Part shown: positions 42,983 through 53,456 of the stretch, one piece after another
Layout: every line of letters begins with the position of its first letter
How positions within the stretch are numbered: position 1 is the stretch's first letter
Origin: Nostoc sp. UHCC 0870
GTDB lineage: Bacteria; Cyanobacteriota; Cyanobacteriia; Cyanobacteriales; Nostocaceae
Direction: 5' to 3'
Assembly: GCF_022063185.1 (NCBI RefSeq)
Contig: NZ_CP091913.1
Coordinates: forward strand, 1,488,001-1,552,000
DNA length: 64,000 nt
Notes under the pieces: model-generated
What the model was told of the DNA's origin: nothing
What the model saw: the letters and a program-made list of their open reading frames with translations, nothing else
Database searches by the model: none
Program-made: the position numbers and the translations under genes

Positions 42983-43549
42983 TTAAGCAAATAAACAAGC
43001 GATCGCACAAGTAAAATTAGGTAGTAGGGGCGAGTCCAGTTGATCACCTGGAAATAAAGTTGTTACTAACTTTAAACTTCCCTGTTCGCGTCGGTATACT
43101 TCCAACTGTTGTTTGCGCCAATCAACAATCCAATACTCTCTTACACCCCGTGTTGAATAAAGCTTAAGTTTTAGTTCTCTGTCCCGTTTTTCGTTCTCAT
43201 TACCGGGAGATAAAACTTCTATCACTAATTCTGGTGCAGCCGTCAAATGTCCAGCTTCATCTAAGAGTTCAGTTAATCTCTGTTTACTAACCCAAACAAC
43301 ATCGGGAATGATATTATCGTTATCCCCTAAGATAATACCGGGAGCAATCACAACTTCTCCCAAATCAGTCTCCTGTGACCAATTATCTAAAGCTGTGCTA
43401 ATTCTGACACAAGCTTTTTGATGTTTCCAATGAGGCGATCTTGTCACCAATAATTCTCCATCGATGATTTCATAGCGTTTTCCGTCATCTGGAAACAACT
43501 CTAAGTCGGCGTTAGTCCAGCGTACTCTTTCTGTCGTCGGCTGGTTCAT
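42983..43549 (-). CDS. Uma2-family (DUF820) putative endonuclease
   Basis: This 188-residue Uma2-type protein has the family motifs FPDDGKRYEIIDGELLVT, IPDVVWVSKQR, PELVIEVLSPGNENEKRD and VREYWIVDWRKQQLEVY. The Asp, Glu and Lys pattern of the PD-(D/E)XK fold is intact. It differs clearly from the copy at 28307-28861. Its role is unknown. A hairpin-rich, possibly transposon-derived stretch lies just upstream. Confidence 0.92.
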   Translation of the reverse strand: MNQPTTERVRWTNADLELFPDDGKRYEIIDGELLVTRSPHWKHQKACVRISTALDNWSQETDLGEVVIAPGIILGDNDNIIPDVVWVSKQRLTELLDEAGHLTAAPELVIEVLSPGNENEKRDRELKLKLYSTRGVREYWIVDWRKQQLEVYRREQGSLKLVTTLFPGDQLDSPLLPNFTCAIACLFA

Positions 43550-43552
43550 AAG

Positions 43553-43975
43553 ACCTCGCGGTATGCGGGAAACTCAGCGTCTTTAGACCTGAGAGGGAAG
43601 CTACACGGGCGGTTTTAACCGCAGTCCCCTTACGGGGCATGGTAAATAGAGGAACAGTATTTACCATTTTCTCTGTATGCCGAGAATCGCCTTGCTGTTC
43701 CAGTAATGTTAGCTTCTCCCAAGGGGAGACGCTGCGCGAACGACCTGTTATAAGAGCTTGTTAGGCTTGCAACACTGTTCCAGTGACCTTAGAACTGTTT
43801 AATCACAAGCGACAGAGCAGGGGACTAGCTACGCATCCACAGGGTGTCGTGACTCAAATAACGGCTACTCGTTTTACCGAGTGGTCTGGTCAGTACGGCT
43901 TGCTTGATTACTCTTACAAGCCCAGTCCCTTTAGGGCTGGGTTACTGACAAACTATCACTGCGGAGGATTTTAAT
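43553..43975. other. Hairpin-rich stretch, possible decayed IS200/IS605-type element
   Basis: Three successive hairpins occur near 43573-43640: ctcagcgtctttagacctgag, gcggttttaaccgc and ccccttacgggg. Another lies at the far end (cccagtccctttagggctggg, 43920-43941). Such terminal hairpins are typical of IS200/IS605 elements and their non-autonomous derivatives. A 63-codon frame at 43783-43974 has no recognisable homology. No intact TnpA or TnpB gene is present. Confidence 0.4.
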
Positions 43976-44027
43976 ATTTTAGCTTGGATGAGAATGGCGC
44001 AAAAAAAGTCAATAGGCACTATCAACC

Positions 44028-44060
44028 TAAAAAAATGGTGGGTTAGCCGTAGCTTAACCC
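44028..44060 (-). terminator. Terminator of purF
   Basis: On the minus strand a gggttaagc/gctaaccc hairpin is followed by a T-run (plus-strand aaaaaaa, 44028-44035). It lies 30 bp beyond the purF stop. Confidence 0.75.
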
Positions 44061-44090
44061 GCCCTAAAAGTAATTTATTTTTTTTAGTCT

Positions 44091-45590
44091 CTAAACTACA
44101 ACCTTCTCCAAAATCAGCTTAGAACGTTTTATCTGCTCAGGAATCGCTACGGGGTAATCTCCGGTGAAGCAAGCTGAACAGAAGCTATTGGTATCTTCTT
44201 GTGTTGTTTCTAACATTCCTTCCCAACTCAGGTAAGCAAGGCTATCTACTTCTAGCTGCTGGGCAATTTCTGCTACTGATTTGGTTGCAGCAATCAGCTG
44301 ATCTTGGCTATCGGTGTCAATACCATAGAAGCAAGGATGAGTTACCGGAGGTGAAGAAATCCGCATATGTACTTCTGCTGCACCAGCTTCACGCAAGGCT
44401 TTCACTAGTTTACGGCTAGTAGTACCCCGGACAATTGAATCATCCACAATAATCACTCTTTTACCTACCAGCACATCTTTGAGGGGGTTGAGTTTCATCT
44501 TGATACCCGATTCCCGCATGGTTTGGGTAGGCTGAATAAAGGTGCGTCCTACATAACGATTTTTAATTAGTCCTTCACCGTAAGCAACACCAGAAGCCTG
44601 GGAAAAGCCAATGGCGGCTGGTATGCCAGAATCAGGAACTCCAAAAACAATATCTGCGTCTACATAAGACTCTTTTGCTAATTGTCGTCCTAAGCGCATC
44701 CGATAGCTATACAGACTCTCATTGTGCATCTGGCTATCAGGACGGGCAAAGTAAATCATTTCAAAAATACATAGTTTACGCTGGGGTTTTTCACTCCAGT
44801 GGTTAGAAGCCATACCCTCTTCGGTAATCCAAACTACTTCACCTGGTTCGACATCGCGCAGGTATTCCGCACCAATGATATCTAAACCGCAGGTTTCGGA
44901 AGATAAAACGTAGCGGACGGGATTCCCTGGTACAGTACCAATCACTAAAGGACGAATGCCATTAGGATCACGTACACCCATCACGCCAACGGGAGTACCT
45001 ATAACTAAACTAAATGCGCCTTCGCAGCGATGAAATGCCTGAATAGCACCTTCTAACCAATCTGCACCTGCGTTGACTGCTTCTGCGATCGCAAAGGCAA
45101 TCATCTCTGAGTCTGTGGTGGTTATTAAGTTAAAGTTACTATTGAGCAACTCTTCCCGCAATTTTACAGTATTGACTAAATTACCATTATGTGCTAACGC
45201 TAACGAACCTAAGCGGGTTTCGACTACGGCAGGTTGGGCATTCACTTTCCGGCTAGAACCGGTGGTGGAATAACGAGTATGACCAACGCCTATACTCCCT
45301 GGTAACTCTTCCAAAATTGACTCATTAAAAACTTGAGACACCAAACCCATGTCTTTGTGCAGGTGTACTGTTGTCCCTTCAAAGGTGGCAATGCCGGCTG
45401 ATTCTTGACCCCGATGTTGCAGGGCATATAATCCAAAGTAGGTCAGTTTGGCAACATTTTCTCCTGGTGCGTAGATGCCGAAAACTCCGCAAGCTTCTTC
45501 TGGCTTGTCAGGACGACTTTCCAGGCTATCGATTGGGTTATCGATCTGCTGGGGGTACTCATCCAAAGTGACGGAATCAATGGGAATCAT
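44091..45590 (-). CDS. purF: Amidophosphoribosyltransferase
   Basis: PurF catalyses the first step of purine synthesis, making phosphoribosylamine from PRPP and glutamine. In this 499-residue protein a short propeptide precedes the nucleophile Cys34 (PEEACGVFGIY). The glutaminase domain has LQHRGQESAGI and GHTRYSTTG, and the PRPP site reads VIIVDDSIVRGTTSRK. Cys residues in the C-terminal half (ETCGLDI, FCSACFTGDYP) fit the 4Fe-4S form. It lies downstream of purL on the same strand. Confidence 0.98.
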   Translation of the reverse strand: MIPIDSVTLDEYPQQIDNPIDSLESRPDKPEEACGVFGIYAPGENVAKLTYFGLYALQHRGQESAGIATFEGTTVHLHKDMGLVSQVFNESILEELPGSIGVGHTRYSTTGSSRKVNAQPAVVETRLGSLALAHNGNLVNTVKLREELLNSNFNLITTTDSEMIAFAIAEAVNAGADWLEGAIQAFHRCEGAFSLVIGTPVGVMGVRDPNGIRPLVIGTVPGNPVRYVLSSETCGLDIIGAEYLRDVEPGEVVWITEEGMASNHWSEKPQRKLCIFEMIYFARPDSQMHNESLYSYRMRLGRQLAKESYVDADIVFGVPDSGIPAAIGFSQASGVAYGEGLIKNRYVGRTFIQPTQTMRESGIKMKLNPLKDVLVGKRVIIVDDSIVRGTTSRKLVKALREAGAAEVHMRISSPPVTHPCFYGIDTDSQDQLIAATKSVAEIAQQLEVDSLAYLSWEGMLETTQEDTNSFCSACFTGDYPVAIPEQIKRSKLILEKVVV

Positions 45591-45949
45591 GCTAGCTTTG
45601 CTCCTGGTGGGGGTGTCAAGTCATACCAATTCAAAATTCTTGCATTCAAAATTCAGAAAGCCAGATGTCACAAGAGCTTCTAATTCGAGATATGTCGTTG
45701 AATTTTGGCGAATTGGTGTCACTGGGATTATTTTTATGAACTGAACAGTGGGGCTGTTCTTAATAAATCTTTAACCATCTATTAAAACAGTACCCTAATT
45801 GTGTCCAAAGATGCTATCGATTTGGGGGAATTTAGTCATTAGTTAGGAGGACGGGGAATGAAGCATTGGGCAATTCAATGCGTGGATTGTGGAGTTACAA
45901 TAGCGCAGCGTCTGTCTACAACAGTCCCCAGTCTCCAGTCCCCAGTCCC
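45591..45949. other. Gap between purL and purF
   Basis: No gene was found. The stretch contains aattcaaaattc sequence, an AT-rich region that could be a purF promoter, and ccccagtc STRR-like units next to purL. Confidence 0.4.
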
Positions 45950-48277
45950 TTACATCATTAACCGTCTTGCGATCGCATTTTGATAACGATCATTCATCTC
46001 TTCGATACTAACTTGGATTAAGGTTTGGTTATCAGTAGTTAAAACCGCTAAATCTGTACCGATATTACCCACCGTTCCCAGTTTTTGCCATTCTGTACCC
46101 AGATGTGTCTGTAAATAGGATTCCCAGTTTTCTTGTTGTGCTGATGCTACAGACACAATAATTCTTGTCCCACCTTCACCGAAGAGTAATTCATCAAGGC
46201 GTTGTGACTGGGTAGCTTCTAAATATATTTGCGCCCCTAGCTTGCCAGCGAGACAACATTCTGCTATGGCAATAGCTACACCCCCCTCAGCACAATCATG
46301 GGCTGAATTTACCCAACCGGAACGGATACCCTCACGGCAGACTTTCTGGACACGACGTTCTAAGTCAAAATCTACCTTAGCTGGTCTACCTGCGACAGTG
46401 CTGTGAATGGTGGCTAAATATTCCGATGCGCCTAAGTTGCTGGGAGATGAGCCGAGAAGATAAATCACATCACCTGGGGTTTGCCAACCCTGACCACAAA
46501 TTTTGCTTAAATCAGGAATCAATCCCACCATCCCCACAACGGGAGTCGGATAAATGGGTTGGGGGTTGCCTTGGGAATCAAGGGTTTCATTATATAAAGA
46601 AACATTCCCGCCAGTGACGGGGGTGGCTAATTCTCGACAACCCTCCGCCAAACCTCGACAAGCTTCTGATAATTGCCAGTAACCAATGGGTTTTTCCGGG
46701 CTACCAAAATTGAGGTTATCTGTCACCGCCAAAGGTTCTGCACCCACACAGCTAAGGTTGCGTGCGGCTTCTGCAACTACTGCCTTAGCTCCCTCATAAG
46801 GGTCAAGGTAAACATAACGAGGATTACAGTCTACTGTAGCAGCAACGCCGCTTAGGGGATGGTTAATTCCCCCCTGCCCTTCTAAAGGTCTTAATCTGAC
46901 TACTGCCGCATCTGCACCACCAGGTAAAATAACAGTATTATTCTGGACTTGATGGTCATACTGACGATACACCCAATTTTTGGAGGCGATCGTAGGCGTA
47001 TCTAGTAAAGTTAATAAAATATCATGCCAACTTTGTCGATTACCTTGAATTTCAATACCCTCAGATATACAAGTCGGCAAAGCATTAGGCGACCATTCCC
47101 AAGCTTTACGGGCATATTCTGGCGGTTCTGCCAGTAACTCACGCTCATAAAGTGGGGTATTTTCTGCCAAAGCATCAGCTGGAATTTCTGCTGCTACTCC
47201 ACCTTCAAATAGAATCCTGACAATCGGTTCGCTAATTACCGTACCAGCGACAACAGCCTGTAGTCCCCAACGGTGGAAAATATCAATTAACTCTTGCTCT
47301 CGTCCTTTATGGGCAACAAACAGCATTCGTTCTTGGGACTCTGACAGTAGATATTCATAGGGAATCATCCCCAATTCCCGTACCGGAATCTTATCTAAAT
47401 CTAATTCGATACCGACACCACCTTTTGCCGCCATCTCAGCAGTAGAACAGGTGATACCCGCAGCACCCATATCTTGAGCAGCTACAACTGCACCTGTCTT
47501 AAACGCCTCCAGACAAGCTTCAATTAACGATTTTTCTAAAAATGGGTCGCCTACTTGCACCGCCGGACGGTCATCCATTGATTCATCACTTAATTCGGCA
47601 CTAGCAAAACTAGCTCCTCCCATACCATCACGGCCAGTTGTAGAACCCACATACAATACAGGATTCCCAATCCCAGATGCTCCAGATTTGACAATTTCCG
47701 GCGTTTCCATTAATCCTAGTGCCATAACATTCACCAAGGGATTACCGGAGTAAGCCGGGTCAAAGTAAACCTCACCGCCAACAGTGGGAACGCCAACACA
47801 GTTACCATAGTGGGAAATTCCTGCAACTACTCCAGAGAATAGCCTTTGGGTTCTGGGGTCTTCTAGAGAACCAAACCGGAGCGAGTTTAACAAAGCAATG
47901 GGACGCGCACCCATTGTAAAAATATCTCTGAGAATACCACCAACTCCGGTTGCAGCACCTTGAAAGGGTTCAACAGCTGAGGGATGGTTATGGGACTCAA
48001 TCTTAAATGCTAGTTGGAGTCCTTCACCCAAATCAACAACTCCGGCATTTTCTCCTGGCCCTACAAGGATGCGGGGGCCAGTAGTGGGAAACTGTTTGAG
48101 TAAAGGGCGAGAATTTTTGTAGCAGCAATGCTCAGACCACATCACCCCAAACATTCCCAATTCGGCTTTGTTGGGATGACGACCTAAGCGGCGCACAATT
48201 TCTGCGTATTCTTCTGGTTTAATACCTTCAGCAGCAATTTCTTGGGGAGAAAAGGGAGCAGGGGTTGTGGCAGTCAT
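45950..48277 (-). CDS. purL: Phosphoribosylformylglycinamidine synthase subunit PurL
   Basis: PurL converts FGAR to FGAM using ATP and ammonia from PurQ. The 775-residue protein is the small form that works with separate PurS and PurQ. Characteristic segments are [16 protein letters not shown], the [20 protein letters not shown] active-site region, [10 protein letters not shown] and the C-terminal [14 protein letters not shown]. It starts at an ATG on the minus strand and precedes purF, so two purine genes are grouped here. Confidence 0.98.
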   Translation of the reverse strand: MTATTPAPFSPQEIAAEGIKPEEYAEIVRRLGRHPNKAELGMFGVMWSEHCCYKNSRPLLKQFPTTGPRILVGPGENAGVVDLGEGLQLAFKIESHNHPSAVEPFQGAATGVGGILRDIFTMGARPIALLNSLRFGSLEDPRTQRLFSGVVAGISHYGNCVGVPTVGGEVYFDPAYSGNPLVNVMALGLMETPEIVKSGASGIGNPVLYVGSTTGRDGMGGASFASAELSDESMDDRPAVQVGDPFLEKSLIEACLEAFKTGAVVAAQDMGAAGITCSTAEMAAKGGVGIELDLDKIPVRELGMIPYEYLLSESQERMLFVAHKGREQELIDIFHRWGLQAVVAGTVISEPIVRILFEGGVAAEIPADALAENTPLYERELLAEPPEYARKAWEWSPNALPTCISEGIEIQGNRQSWHDILLTLLDTPTIASKNWVYRQYDHQVQNNTVILPGGADAAVVRLRPLEGQGGINHPLSGVAATVDCNPRYVYLDPYEGAKAVVAEAARNLSCVGAEPLAVTDNLNFGSPEKPIGYWQLSEACRGLAEGCRELATPVTGGNVSLYNETLDSQGNPQPIYPTPVVGMVGLIPDLSKICGQGWQTPGDVIYLLGSSPSNLGASEYLATIHSTVAGRPAKVDFDLERRVQKVCREGIRSGWVNSAHDCAEGGVAIAIAECCLAGKLGAQIYLEATQSQRLDELLFGEGGTRIIVSVASAQQENWESYLQTHLGTEWQKLGTVGNIGTDLAVLTTDNQTLIQVSIEEMNDRYQNAIARRLMM

Positions 48278-48305
48278 GGAAATAATGCACCAAGAGTACA
48301 GAGAA

Positions 48306-48977
48306 TTATTGTATCGATTTACTTGTGCTGTTAACTTTTAGGTTTTGTAAAATCAAATCGGCTCTTGGTGCAAATCCGTCACCGTACTCTGCTGGGTAAT
48401 GATTAATCACATAGAAAACTTTGCCGTTCTGTTCACCAAGGTATATAGTGCCTGTAATTTCTTGTCCTTGACGGAAATCAATCTTTTCTTTTGCCCAAGG
48501 ATAGGAGACATTTGAACTCCGACTGCTGACGCGCCATTTATTGGATGCGATGAGTCCAGATTTACTATTCACAAAGGCTTCTAGTTGTTCAATAGTTTTG
48601 ACCCCATTGGGGAAAAAGACCCTAATATAGGCGTTGTCGTTTTTGCTACCGTCAAAATTGACGATAAACTTTACTCCTGTCCCTTCACCAGAACTAACAC
48701 CTTCCGCGATAAAATCCTGTTGTGGGAAATATGTAGTGAATAAAGGCTTATAGTCTTCGTAGAGTTTTAGGGTGATGGGAGTTTTTTCTCCCTCAATATA
48801 AATTGTCGCCGTTTTTGTGGCTGGCTGCTGAGATGAGCTATTAGTTATTTGAGGAGCATCAGGGGTAGATGAGACACTCTGATTTTGAAGAACTTGCTCC
48901 TGTGGTGAGATGGTACAACCAAAGAAAGTTCCTAAGATAATTGATCCAGTCAAAAAGTAACCAAAGCGAATATTCAT
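48306..48977 (-). CDS. Putative lipoprotein of unknown function
   Basis: This 223-residue protein begins with a lipoprotein-type signal ([15 protein letters not shown], Cys at about 21) and a Ser/Gln-rich linker. A compact domain follows with [40 protein letters not shown] and [21 protein letters not shown] recognise no family. It is likely exported and anchored to a membrane. It lies just upstream of purL on the same strand, 28 bp away, which may be chance. Confidence 0.7.
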   Translation of the reverse strand: MNIRFGYFLTGSIILGTFFGCTISPQEQVLQNQSVSSTPDAPQITNSSSQQPATKTATIYIEGEKTPITLKLYEDYKPLFTTYFPQQDFIAEGVSSGEGTGVKFIVNFDGSKNDNAYIRVFFPNGVKTIEQLEAFVNSKSGLIASNKWRVSSRSSNVSYPWAKEKIDFRQGQEITGTIYLGEQNGKVFYVINHYPAEYGDGFAPRADLILQNLKVNSTSKSIQ

Positions 48978-49227
48978 TTTTACTTACGTGTGTTGATGAT
49001 TAAAAAAATCTAAATTTCGTATTTTTGACTATATTTATTTGCTATTGTAGGGGAATTTGTCTTTCTAAAGTTAGAAATTTTACTGGTAAATGCAGTCTTT
49101 TAAGAAAAACTAAGTGATAACAATCACATAGACCTATGATTAAGATCCTTTCCTACCTATGTGCAAATTGGGATGATAAGCACATTACTGAACTCTAGCC
49201 GAGTCATTAATAGGGAACACACTAATT

Positions 49228-49266
49228 GCCGACAGTCTTTTGAAAAAGGTTGTCGGCTTTTTGTTT
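49228..49266 (+). terminator. Orphan strong terminator, possible end of a small RNA
   Basis: A stem gccgaca/tgtcggc, with an inner ctttt/aaaag stem, is followed by ttttttgtttt. No protein gene lies upstream on the plus strand between 48978 and this site. It may end an untranslated RNA that begins near 49140-49160, where a tatgat-like -10 element (49133-49138) is visible. The transcript itself is inferred. Confidence 0.6.
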
Positions 49267-49613
49267 TGAGTGGGGATTGGGGATTGGGGACTGGGGAGGA
49301 AGTAACTAACTTCCGTTAGCGTAGTGGGGCGCAGCCCGTTCCGACTTCCGACTTCTATATAAAATTTCCCCAAATCTGGTTAGTAACTTGATAAGGATTA
49401 TGCCAGAGCCACAACTAGATGTGGGGACTGTGTGATCAAATTGGAGATGTTATAAAAATTAGCTTGAAAACCCCGAAGTAACAGCAACGCAGTTGCGTAT
49501 TACGTGCTCTCTTACCGGGGATGAAAAACAAGGGTGGCTTAAAAGCCACCTTTTCAATATCTTGAGCTATTTTACAAAACAGTATATCCTCTTGTAAAAG
49601 GAGGTGATGAGTA

Positions 49614-50888
49614 GTGTTAACTCTGACTTACGAGTACAAAGCCATACCAACGGATGAGCAAGTCGAGAAGATTGAACATACTCTTAATGTGTGTCGCCAG
49701 GTCTGGAACTTTGCTCTACGTGAACGCAAGGACTGGCTTAATTCTCGCAAGTGTCCGGTTAACGCCTGCTCAATTATCTCCGAATACATCATCTCAGCAG
49801 ACCAACCCTACCCCAACTACTATGAGCAAGCAAATGCTTTGACTCGCGCTAAAAATGAATTTCCAGAGTTAGGAACAGTCCACTCCCAAGTATTGCAGCA
49901 AGTTCTACGCAAGCTAGAAACGGCTTTTGTGGACATGAAACGCAAGGGTATGGGGTTTCCTAGATTCAAGAATCGTTATAGAATGCGGTCTTTTGTATAT
50001 CCACAACTAGGAAAGGGGGAAGTTCTTAAAGGTAATCAAATTAAGTTACCGCAACTGGGATGGGTGGAGTATGTGAAGTCACGAGAAATCCCTGACAGTT
50101 TTAAAGTTAAACAAGTTAGGGTAGTTCGCAAAGCATCAGGATATTTCTTGATGTTTACTCTGGAATGTAATGTTGATGTTCCTAATCCTGTTGCTTTTGG
50201 TAATCCCAGAGGTATTGATTTAGGTTTAGATAAATTTGCAGCTACTTCCGATGGTGAATTGATTGAACGCCCTCGATTTCTTCAAACCTTACACCGCAAG
50301 CTGAAATTGCTACAACGTAGACTGAAGAAAAAACACAAAGGGTCTAACAATCGTCACAAATTAAATCGAAAAATTGCCAGGTTACATCAACGCATTTCTG
50401 ATACTCGCAAAGATTGGCACTTTAAGTTAGCGCATAAACTTTGCGACGATGCAGGAATGATTTTTGTGGAGGATATTGATTTCCGTGTGTGGGCAAAAGG
50501 AATGTTCTGCAAGCATACTCTTGATGCAGGATTTGGGCAGTTTGTCTCAATCTTGCAATGGGTATGTTGGAAGCGAGGAGTTTACTTTGCAAAAGTTGAC
50601 AAGGATTACACCTCTCAGGTTTGCCCTCAATGCGATACCCACACCGGGAAGAAAGAATTAGGGGACAGGATACATTCTTGTCCTGAATGCGGCTACACAA
50701 CACATAGAGATGTAGCCGCCGCACAAGTGATCCGTAACAGAGGGGTCAACGCGCTGGGACGCAGTGTGGATCAAATTGCCTGTGGAGACGGTCTGACGGG
50801 GACTAGCAACAGTCTAGTCAAGAGTCAACCAAGCAGGAAGAAGGGTGGAGAGCGATGGCTACTCTACGGGAACGCCAAAGGCGAATAG
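49614..50888 (+). CDS. tnpB: RNA-guided nuclease TnpB (IS200/IS605 family)
   Basis: TnpB is the transposon-encoded ancestor of Cas12 nucleases. It uses an omega RNA from the element's right end to cut DNA. The 424-residue protein has the RuvC residues Asp in GIDLGLDKFAA, Glu in IFVEDIDF and Asp in HRDVAAAQVI. A four-Cys zinc ribbon lies between the last two (CPQC ... CPEC). All the catalytic residues are intact. AGGAGG lies 12-13 bases before the GTG start at 49614. Confidence 0.93.
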   Translation: MLTLTYEYKAIPTDEQVEKIEHTLNVCRQVWNFALRERKDWLNSRKCPVNACSIISEYIISADQPYPNYYEQANALTRAKNEFPELGTVHSQVLQQVLRKLETAFVDMKRKGMGFPRFKNRYRMRSFVYPQLGKGEVLKGNQIKLPQLGWVEYVKSREIPDSFKVKQVRVVRKASGYFLMFTLECNVDVPNPVAFGNPRGIDLGLDKFAATSDGELIERPRFLQTLHRKLKLLQRRLKKKHKGSNNRHKLNRKIARLHQRISDTRKDWHFKLAHKLCDDAGMIFVEDIDFRVWAKGMFCKHTLDAGFGQFVSILQWVCWKRGVYFAKVDKDYTSQVCPQCDTHTGKKELGDRIHSCPECGYTTHRDVAAAQVIRNRGVNALGRSVDQIACGDGLTGTSNSLVKSQPSRKKGGERWLLYGNAKGE

Positions 50889-50966
50889 CCTTGCTTCCTT
50901 CGGAACGCTACGCGAACGGAACATCCTTTAAGAATCCCCGCGCATTTATGCCGGGGAGTACGTCAA
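50700..50966 (+). ncRNA. Candidate omega RNA of TnpB
   Basis: In related elements the omega RNA overlaps the 3' end of tnpB and runs to the right end, and the guide is the flanking DNA just beyond. Here the 3' hairpin ccccgcgcat/atgccgggg, followed by agtacgtcaa, fits that end. The guide would then begin near 50967. This is inferred from family layout. Confidence 0.4.
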
Positions 50967-51042
50967 CGATGTATGAGGTTAATACTTCACACTCAATCTA
51001 GTAGATCAGAAGCACACTTGTAGAACCAGCGTAGACTTTTTA

Positions 51043-51528
51043 CTATGACATCGCTTGAATGATGTAATCGAAGTAAGGTGCAGCAGCAGCACCATCTTCT
51101 GCACTAAGTAAGTCTAAAGATGCTGTTTTCAAACAATTGATGGCTTCTACCATCCCAGGAACAGGAACACCCAGGGAGTTGTACATTTCCCGCACTCCAA
51201 TTAAACCAATGCTTTCAATTGGTTCTTTGTCGCCAGCAAGTACACCATAGGTAATTAGGCGTAAATACCAGCCATAGTCACGGATGCACAAAGCACGCTG
51301 TTTTTCGCCGTAAGCGTTACCGCCAGGTGCGATAAAATCAGGACGCTTCTGCCAAAGTTTTTTGGTGGCTTCCTGAACTATCTTTTTTTCGTTTTCCGCT
51401 AAGGTAGCAGCAATGCGTGTTCTTTGTTCGCCGGTTTGTAAGAACTCTTTAATGCTCTTGAGTTCGCCACTGCTGGGATAGCGCAGTTCGTCGTCGGCTT
51501 TGAGAATAACTTGGCTAATTACAGTCAT
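51043..51528 (-). CDS. apcD: Allophycocyanin B alpha chain (ApcD)
   Basis: This 161-residue phycobiliprotein has Cys81 in the [12 protein letters not shown] segment as the bilin site. The tryptophan-containing GWYLR, where ApcA has DYYLR, and the sequence as a whole point to ApcD. It is the red-shifted terminal emitter that helps pass energy from the phycobilisome core, mainly to photosystem I. It stands alone, as apcD does in Nostoc, divergent from rlmD. Confidence 0.93.
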   Translation of the reverse strand: MTVISQVILKADDELRYPSSGELKSIKEFLQTGEQRTRIAATLAENEKKIVQEATKKLWQKRPDFIAPGGNAYGEKQRALCIRDYGWYLRLITYGVLAGDKEPIESIGLIGVREMYNSLGVPVPGMVEAINCLKTASLDLLSAEDGAAAAPYFDYIIQAMS

Positions 51529-51661
51529 GATTATTTAAATCACGCGAAATATTATTTTGTTAGTTTAACGAGTTGGAGGTACAGAAGTGAAGGGGGAAGG
51601 GAACAGTGAACAGGTGACAGGTGACAGGAGAGAATGAATATTGACTAATGATTAATGACTA

Positions 51662-53044
51662 ATGACTAATTCTATTTGGCAACAGGGTGGATTAATAGAG
51701 ATCACGATCGCAGATTTGAGCGATACAGGCGACGGTGTAGGGCGTTTTGAGGAACGGGTGGTGTTTGTGCCGGATACTGTCCCAGGCGATCGCGCTCTGG
51801 TACGCTTGGTACACGTCAAACCTAAATACGCTCACGGCAAAGTTAAAGAATTATTACAACCCTCTCCTCATCGCATTCGGCCTAGCTGCATTGTGGCTGA
51901 TAAGTGTGGCGGTTGTCAGTGGCAACATATTGATTATGAATATCAACTCGTTGCTAAACGTCATCAAGTTATCCAAGCTTTACAACGTATCGGTGGTTTT
52001 ACTACACCAACGGTAGATCCCGTATTAGTGGCAGATTCGCCTTTGGGTTATCGTAACAAAGCTACCTATCCTCTAGATATCTCTCCCACAGGTCAAGTAC
52101 AAGCTGGTTATTACCAAAAAGGTAGCCACCAATTAGTTAACTTAAATCAATGTCCCGTCCAAGATGTACGCTTAAATCCTTTACTGGCGGAAATTAAGCA
52201 AGACATCCAAAAACAAGGCTGGTCAATTTACGATGAAACTCGCCATCAAGGACAAATTCGCCATTTGAGTTTACGCATTGGCCGGCGTACAGGTGAAATG
52301 TTGTTAACGTTGGTGGTCAAAGATGAAGATTTACCAGGAATTACTAAGCAAGCAGAAGCATGGCTGAAGCGATATCCCCTGTTAGTTGGGGTGTCCTTAA
52401 ATTACAATCCCGGACGCACAAATGCCATTTTTGGGAAAGAAACTCGCTGCATAGCCGGAGTTTCTTATATGCGAGAAATCTTTGCAGGACTAGAATTTCA
52501 AGTCCGTCCCGATACATTTTTCCAAGTTTCTACGGAAACAGCCGAAGCTCTATTAGAAGTTATTCAGTCAGAATTAAAATTGCAAGGTGATGAGGTGCTA
52601 GTGGATGCTTATTGTGGTATTGGAACTTTAACTTTACCCTTAGCCAAACAGGTACGCCAAACAATAGGTTTAGAAATACAACCAGAAGCAGTAGAACAGG
52701 CGATCGCCAATGCCGATCGCAATGCTATACATAATGTCACATTTCAAGTGGGCGCAGTTGAGAGATTACTGCCGAATATGGGAATAATACCGAATGTAGT
52801 CATACTAGATCCGCCACGTAAGGGATGCGATCGCGCTGTCATCGAATCTTTATTATTGTCGAAACCCCCGCGCATCGTTTACGTCAGCTGTAAAGTAGCT
52901 ACCCTCGCTCGTGACCTTAAATTACTCTGTGAAAATGGTTTGTATACTATTCAACGCATCCAACCCGCCGATTTTTTCCCACAAACATCTCATGTGGAAG
53001 CTGCTGCTTTCCTTGTATTATCACACTTTGACAAGGATAATTAG
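51662..53044 (+). CDS. rlmD: 23S rRNA (uracil-5-)-methyltransferase RlmD/RumA family
   Basis: This 460-residue SAM-dependent methyltransferase makes 5-methyluridine in 23S rRNA. The N-terminal TRAM domain reads EITIADLSDTGDGVGRF. A Cys cluster for a 4Fe-4S centre includes C-x5-C-x2-C (CIVADKCGGC). The SAM motif is VDAYCGIGTLTLPLA and the catalytic loop is DPPRKGCD. The nucleophile is Cys410 in YVSCK. The last motif is TSHVEA. The assignment among RlmCD/RlmD/TrmA relatives is less certain than the reaction type. Confidence 0.92.
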   Translation: MTNSIWQQGGLIEITIADLSDTGDGVGRFEERVVFVPDTVPGDRALVRLVHVKPKYAHGKVKELLQPSPHRIRPSCIVADKCGGCQWQHIDYEYQLVAKRHQVIQALQRIGGFTTPTVDPVLVADSPLGYRNKATYPLDISPTGQVQAGYYQKGSHQLVNLNQCPVQDVRLNPLLAEIKQDIQKQGWSIYDETRHQGQIRHLSLRIGRRTGEMLLTLVVKDEDLPGITKQAEAWLKRYPLLVGVSLNYNPGRTNAIFGKETRCIAGVSYMREIFAGLEFQVRPDTFFQVSTETAEALLEVIQSELKLQGDEVLVDAYCGIGTLTLPLAKQVRQTIGLEIQPEAVEQAIANADRNAIHNVTFQVGAVERLLPNMGIIPNVVILDPPRKGCDRAVIESLLLSKPPRIVYVSCKVATLARDLKLLCENGLYTIQRIQPADFFPQTSHVEAAAFLVLSHFDKDN

Positions 53045-53456
53045 CCCTTTACAAAAAACTTACATTGCAAATTTGTAGTCTATTGCATAGTAAAAATGCT
53101 AAAATCGAAATAACATAAAAATAGCGATGATTTTGTTAATAAAACTAAAGTTGCATAGGCTCTATCTACCAATGAATAAGATTGTTTAAAGTATAAATCG
53201 GCGATTTTTAAGAGAACATAAAAACTTTTGTAATTTCCATGATTTTTCAACTTGCTAACCTAACTAGCATGGTTTCTCCAAGCCGTTTTATGTATCAACA
53301 ATCAAACATCACCAATAGAGTCAATGCTCCCCAGCATTTTCAATATTTAGTAATTAAGACGCAAGTTTGAAGGCAGCATGACTACCTCAACTATTATCAG
53401 GGTGCGTACACAAGCAAACTGATGTCTAGCTAACTGAAAGCTATGGGGTTTCTCTC
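53045..53456. other. AT-rich intergenic region
   Basis: No gene was found on either strand. It probably contains the promoter and leader of the regulator at 53457. Confidence 0.4.

Larger units (their letters stand above)
49454..50966 (+). mobile_element. IS200/IS605-type element with tnpB only
   Basis: An intact tnpB (49614-50888) is flanked by hairpins expected at IS605 ends: caacgcagttg (49490-49500) and gggtggcttaaaagccacc (49532-49550) on the left, and ccccgcgcatttatgccgggg followed by agtacgtcaa on the right (50936-50966). No tnpA is present, so movement would need one in trans. Exact ends are approximate. Confidence 0.6.

Noticed and set aside
43783..43974. 63-codon frame in the hairpin-rich stretch
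   Set aside because: No homology recognised; it includes a terminal hairpin of the type found at IS ends, so coding is unlikely.
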